Below are positions 61,221-64,000 of a stretch of 64,000 nt of DNA, piece by piece (position 1 is the first letter of the stretch; the number at the start of each line of letters is the position of its first letter). This DNA comes from an uncultured Flavobacteriaceae bacterium. Lineage in GTDB: Bacteria; Bacteroidota; Bacteroidia; Flavobacteriales; Flavobacteriaceae. The translations under genes and the position numbers were made by a program. Below the pieces are notes generated by a model. The model ran no database searches. It saw nothing but the letters and a program-made list of their open reading frames with translations, and was not told where the DNA came from. Where the stretch lies: assembly GCA_905182295.1 (NCBI GenBank), contig CAJJAZ010000007.1, positions 62,001 to 126,000 of the forward strand, written 5' to 3'.

Positions 61221-62177
61221 CTACTGCTTTTTAAAAGCAGTAGTCTCTTTAATATTATAATGTACTTGGTCTTTTTGTTGTCGGATCATAATCTCTCCAA
61301 GGAAGCCGGCTAAAAACAGTTGGGTCCCTAATATCATGGCAGTGAGGGATATGTAGAATTCAGGTCTGTTGGTAATTAATCTACCACTAGGATGAATGAA
61401 TAATTTATCTATCCCTAAATAGAAGGCAAATCCAAACCCAATAAAAAACATCACCACACCCCAGGCGCCAAATAAATGCATGGGTCTTTTGCCAAACGTA
61501 GATAAAAACCAAATAGTGATTAAATCTAAAAAGCCGTTGATGAATCTACTCATACCAAATTTTGTTTTGCCATATTTTCTGGCTTTGTGTTGTACAATTT
61601 GTTCTCCTATTTTGTGAAAGCCTGCATTTTTAGCCAATACAGGAATGTATCTGTGCATTTCACCAGATACTTCTATGTTTTTGACTACCTCCAGTTTGTA
61701 GGCTTTTAAACCACAATTAAAATCATTTAGGGATAGACCAGATGTTTTTCTAGCGGCCCAATTAAATAATTTTGATGGAATGTTTTTGGTGAAGAGGTGG
61801 TCGTATCGTTTCTTTTTCCAACCGGAGACTAAGTCTAGTCCCTGCGTGCTAATGGCTTTATGCAGTGCAGGAATTTCTTCTGGAGAATCTTGAAGGTCCG
61901 CATCCATAGTAATGACTACCTGACCTTTTACTGCTTTGAACCCAGCATGAAGTGCTTGAGATTTGCCGTAATTGGCTGTAAAACGAATCCCTTTTACTTG
62001 TGGGTATTTTTCACTTATAGATGTTATAATAGCCCATGATTGGTCTGTGCTGCCGTCATCTATAAATAGAACTTCATATAAAAAATGATTGGATTGCATC
62101 ACTGATGCAATCCAATCATGTAATTCTAATATAGAGTCTTCCTCATTTAAAAGAGGAATTACAATAGAAATATCCAT
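61221..62177 (-). CDS. GT2 glycosyltransferase, polyprenyl-phosphate type (DPM1-like)
   Basis: 318 aa. Catalytic domain IVIPLLNEEDSILEL, FIDDGSTDQSW, VITMDADLQDSPEEIPAL, LNDFNCGLKAYK, then two TM helices (WGVVMFFIGFGFAFYLGI, FYISLTAMILGTQLFLAGFLGEIM). Likely makes a polyprenyl-phosphate sugar at the inner membrane for export or arabinosylation-type lipid modification. Downstream of the DUF4199 gene (43-base gap) as often in flavobacteria. Confidence 0.9.
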   Translation of the reverse strand: MDISIVIPLLNEEDSILELHDWIASVMQSNHFLYEVLFIDDGSTDQSWAIITSISEKYPQVKGIRFTANYGKSQALHAGFKAVKGQVVITMDADLQDSPEEIPALHKAISTQGLDLVSGWKKKRYDHLFTKNIPSKLFNWAARKTSGLSLNDFNCGLKAYKLEVVKNIEVSGEMHRYIPVLAKNAGFHKIGEQIVQHKARKYGKTKFGMSRFINGFLDLITIWFLSTFGKRPMHLFGAWGVVMFFIGFGFAFYLGIDKLFIHPSGRLITNRPEFYISLTAMILGTQLFLAGFLGEIMIRQQKDQVHYNIKETTAFKKQ

Positions 62178-62220
62178 TAGTGTACTAAAGAATTAATTTT
62201 CTCAAAAGTACAATTTATAT

Positions 62221-62736
62221 TTATGCTTGAGCGTCTTTCTTTAAGATCAATCCGCCTAATAGTCCAATGATTAAACCGCCAAATGCATTAAAAATAAGCA
62301 TGAATGGGTAGGCTACCCAGAAAAACTTCGCTTGCTGGTCTGTGATCATGTCTAATTGTTCGTTAGAAATGGTAGGATTGCTTTCTATCATAGTAGCTCT
62401 AGTGAGTTCTCCAGTTTTAGCTATAAAATCTGGTTCAATAAAGTTGACCAATACAATAGTGAAAACGATAGAATAAATAGCGGCTATAACAGAACTACCT
62501 GTGCCTATTTTTAAAGCTTGTTTTAGGGTTAAGCTTCCGTTTTCTTTTCTAAAATTAAAGATTCCTAAAATTACAGCACCGACTAAAATAGCGATGCTTA
62601 CGATTGTTTTTCCACTGCCTTGATCGTATAACATATCTAGAGAGATAAGCATAAAACTAAAGACAACACTAACTATACCAGCAATAGAACCATAAGTAAA
62701 TGAGAATTTCCCAATGTTTGGACTGTTTGTTTCCAT
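62221..62736 (-). CDS. DUF4199 integral membrane protein
   Basis: 171 aa with four TM helices (TYGSIAGIVSVVFSFMLISL, VSIAILVGAVILGIFNFR, GSSVIAAIYSIVFTIVLVNF, PFMLIFNAFGGLIIGLLGGL). RKENGSLTLKQALKIG after TM2 is typical of DUF4199. Function unknown; linked to the GT2 gene. Confidence 0.88.
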   Translation of the reverse strand: METNSPNIGKFSFTYGSIAGIVSVVFSFMLISLDMLYDQGSGKTIVSIAILVGAVILGIFNFRKENGSLTLKQALKIGTGSSVIAAIYSIVFTIVLVNFIEPDFIAKTGELTRATMIESNPTISNEQLDMITDQQAKFFWVAYPFMLIFNAFGGLIIGLLGGLILKKDAQA

Positions 62737-62839
62737 GTTTATTTTAATTAAAATGATTTGTGATTAGTTAGTAAAAGTAATCTGTTTTTTGTTACAATTC
62801 AAATAAGATATTTTATTTTGTATTTTTGTAGCAGATTCG

Positions 62840-62869
62840 TTGTAAGTTTATGAAAAAGTATTAAATTTG
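62840..62869 (+). promoter_or_regulatory. Promoter of rpmE2, perfect Bacteroidota consensus
   Basis: TTG at 62840-62842, 19-base spacer, TAAATTTG at 62862-62869; 38 bases before the ATG. The clearest promoter in the window and a main reason for assigning the phylum. Confidence 0.85.
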
Positions 62870-62907
62870 CACTTCTAAAATTACAATACAGAATTAAGTT
62901 AAATATC

Positions 62908-63159
62908 ATGAGAAAAGGAATTCACCCGGATAATTACAGATTAATTGCTTTCAAAGACATGTCTAATGAAGAGGTTTTTTTAGCTAAATCTGCTGCTGAA
63001 ACAAAAGAAACTTTAGAAATAGATGGTGTTGAGTATCCAGTAATAAAAATGGAAATTTCAAGGACTTCCCATCCGTTCTACACTGGTAAAGCTAAATTAG
63101 TAGATACAGCTGGACGTATTGACAAGTTCAAGAATAAATACGATAAGTTTAAGAAATAA
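62908..63159 (+). CDS. rpmE2: 50S ribosomal protein L31 type B
   Basis: 83 aa. [51 protein letters not shown]. No CxxC zinc knuckle, hence the zinc-independent type B (YkgM-like) form. Own promoter and terminator. Confidence 0.96.
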   Translation: MRKGIHPDNYRLIAFKDMSNEEVFLAKSAAETKETLEIDGVEYPVIKMEISRTSHPFYTGKAKLVDTAGRIDKFKNKYDKFKK

Positions 63160-63180
63160 ACCACTTAAGCTGAAAGACAT

Positions 63181-63222
63181 TGAGTCACGTTCTGTACCTT
63201 TCAGAACGTGACTTTTTTTTTA
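63181..63222 (+). terminator. Terminator of rpmE2
   Basis: GTCACGTTCTG / CAGAACGTGAC, perfect 11-bp stem, 7-base loop, then T10. Confidence 0.95.
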
Positions 63223-63242
63223 ACCCATTTTGAATCAATTAT

Positions 63243-64000
63243 ATGAATTACATATTATTTGATGGTCCAAACAGAACCGCGTTATTGCCCTTCACCTATA
63301 CGAGGCCAGTAGCAGATATTGCATGGGGCATAGGTTCCATTAGAGATAGCTGGGAGAGCGTATTGGGTTACACCACCTCTACGATTACAGAGCCTTGTTT
63401 AAGTGAGGTGTGGCCCACTGTTTTTTTTGAATCAAATGTGTTTATTAATGCAGCTTATTTGCCTACGCCTGACCTAGTGAACAAAGTTAAAGAACTCAAT
63501 GAAGGGGAGGCGATTTTTGATGGCGAAGCTGTCGTGGCTTTTTTTGCAGATGACTCTGAAGAGGATATAATTTTTGACAGCTTAAAAGCTATTGATACAA
63601 CAGGTGATTTTTTATCTATTTCAAATACATGGGACATATTTTCTAAAAATGATTTAGCCATTGCGTTAGATTTTGATATTCTCACGGAAGACCGAGAAAG
63701 TGAACCCATACCTGAAAGTGTTCAGGTGATTGGGCCAGGTCAGATTTTTGTAGAAGCAGGAGCACAGTTACAATACTGTATTTTAAACGCGACAAATGGC
63801 CCAATATTTTTAGGGGCTCATTCAGAGGTCATGGAGGGTAGTTTGATTAGAGGGCCTTTTGCTTTGGGATCACACGCTATGGTTAAAATGGGCGCTAAGA
63901 TCTACGGAGCTACCTCTATTGGAGCTAAGAGTAAAGTAGGAGGTGAGTTGAACAATGTGGTGATGTTTCCTTTTTCTAATAAAGGCCATGAAGGGTTTTT
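63243..64000 (+). CDS. GlmU-family (alternative Bacteroidota) sugar nucleotidyl/acetyltransferase, 3' end outside window
   Basis: Not in the ORF track because the stop is beyond the window; 252 codons are visible from ATG 63243. Starts MNYILFDGPNRTALLPFTYTRPVADIAWG, unlike classical GlmU, then IRDSWESVLGYTTST; the later part has left-handed beta-helix hexapeptides (GPIFLGAHSEVMEGSLIRGP, GAKIYGATSIGAKSKVGGE). Matches the alternative GlmU family of Bacteroidota, thought to make UDP-GlcNAc or a related sugar. Lies 20 bases after the rpmE2 terminator; no clear promoter of its own. Confidence 0.88.
   Translation, partial: MNYILFDGPNRTALLPFTYTRPVADIAWGIGSIRDSWESVLGYTTSTITEPCLSEVWPTVFFESNVFINAAYLPTPDLVNKVKELNEGEAIFDGEAVVAFFADDSEEDIIFDSLKAIDTTGDFLSISNTWDIFSKNDLAIALDFDILTEDRESEPIPESVQVIGPGQIFVEAGAQLQYCILNATNGPIFLGAHSEVMEGSLIRGPFALGSHAMVKMGAKIYGATSIGAKSKVGGELNNVVMFPFSNKGHEGF

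Overview
The window is about 64 kb of a Bacteroidota chromosome, almost certainly a marine-type member of the Flavobacteriaceae. The evidence is low-to-moderate GC, almost no Shine-Dalgarno sites, -7 boxes of the TAnnTTTG type (one perfect TTG-N19-TAAATTTG in front of ribosomal protein L31), many SPII lipoproteins, and families typical of this group: extended NagB, DUF4199, 2TM-domain proteins, LETM1-related protein, alternative GlmU, sensor of ECF sigma, long PspC protein. Genes are densely packed. Most of the window is core or near-core metabolism. Genus cannot be told from the sequence.

Layout. 1-2.8 kb: amino-sugar and murein recycling (nagB running off the left edge, a divergent DeoR regulator, murQ), with a triple direct repeat between nagB and deoR that looks like the regulator's operator. 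2.8-8.2 kb: PQQ-type sugar dehydrogenase, tRNA-Pro(UGG), sulfatase, aldehyde dehydrogenase, two small genes. 8.3-11.1 kb: tRNA-Pro(GGG) carrying a decayed 2.6-kb integrated element. An exact 18-bp repeat of the tRNA 3' end marks both edges; inside are the N-terminal stub of a tyrosine integrase, a broken serine recombinase and two exported-protein genes. 11.1-13.8 kb: a DUF6624/membrane protein pair and a partly decayed sulfur-handling cluster (rhodanese, broken HMA, truncated SQR-like protein, DUF2892). 13.8-27.7 kb: HxlR regulator, lipoprotein formylglycine-generating enzyme, trxB, a dipeptide epimerase plus AOS-type PLP enzyme, PadR-PspC, DUF4442-AIM24, a PBP4-like peptidase, and a rhlE-rluF-paiB-oxyR run.

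27.8-39.9 kb: a LytS/LytTR two-component system with two stand-alone 2TM proteins, LETM1-related protein, Cu/Zn SOD lipoprotein, a very large BNR-repeat exported protein, CDP-alcohol phosphatidyltransferase, thioredoxin-like protein, M28 peptidase with FN3 domain, PLP decarboxylase. 40-47.9 kb: a marR-fadN-fadA-fadE beta-oxidation operon with a double palindromic operator, followed upstream by an acyl-CoA synthetase. 48-54.6 kb: purL, an RsmB/NSUN-type RNA methyltransferase with a repetitive Lys/Ala/Thr tail, a BNR lipoprotein. 54.8-55.8 kb: an AT-rich orphan lipoprotein/small-membrane-protein pair. 55.9-64 kb: ECF sigma operon, MsbA-like ABC exporter, phosphoglucomutase, GT2-DUF4199 pair, L31 type B and a GlmU-family protein running off the right edge.

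No CRISPR array, rRNA, intact insertion sequence or obvious defence system was seen. The most unusual material is the tRNA-Pro element remnant, where both edges carry terminator hairpins with matching cores and covarying lower stems; the orphan lipoprotein/membrane pair; and two candidate operators (DeoR triple repeat, MarR double palindrome).
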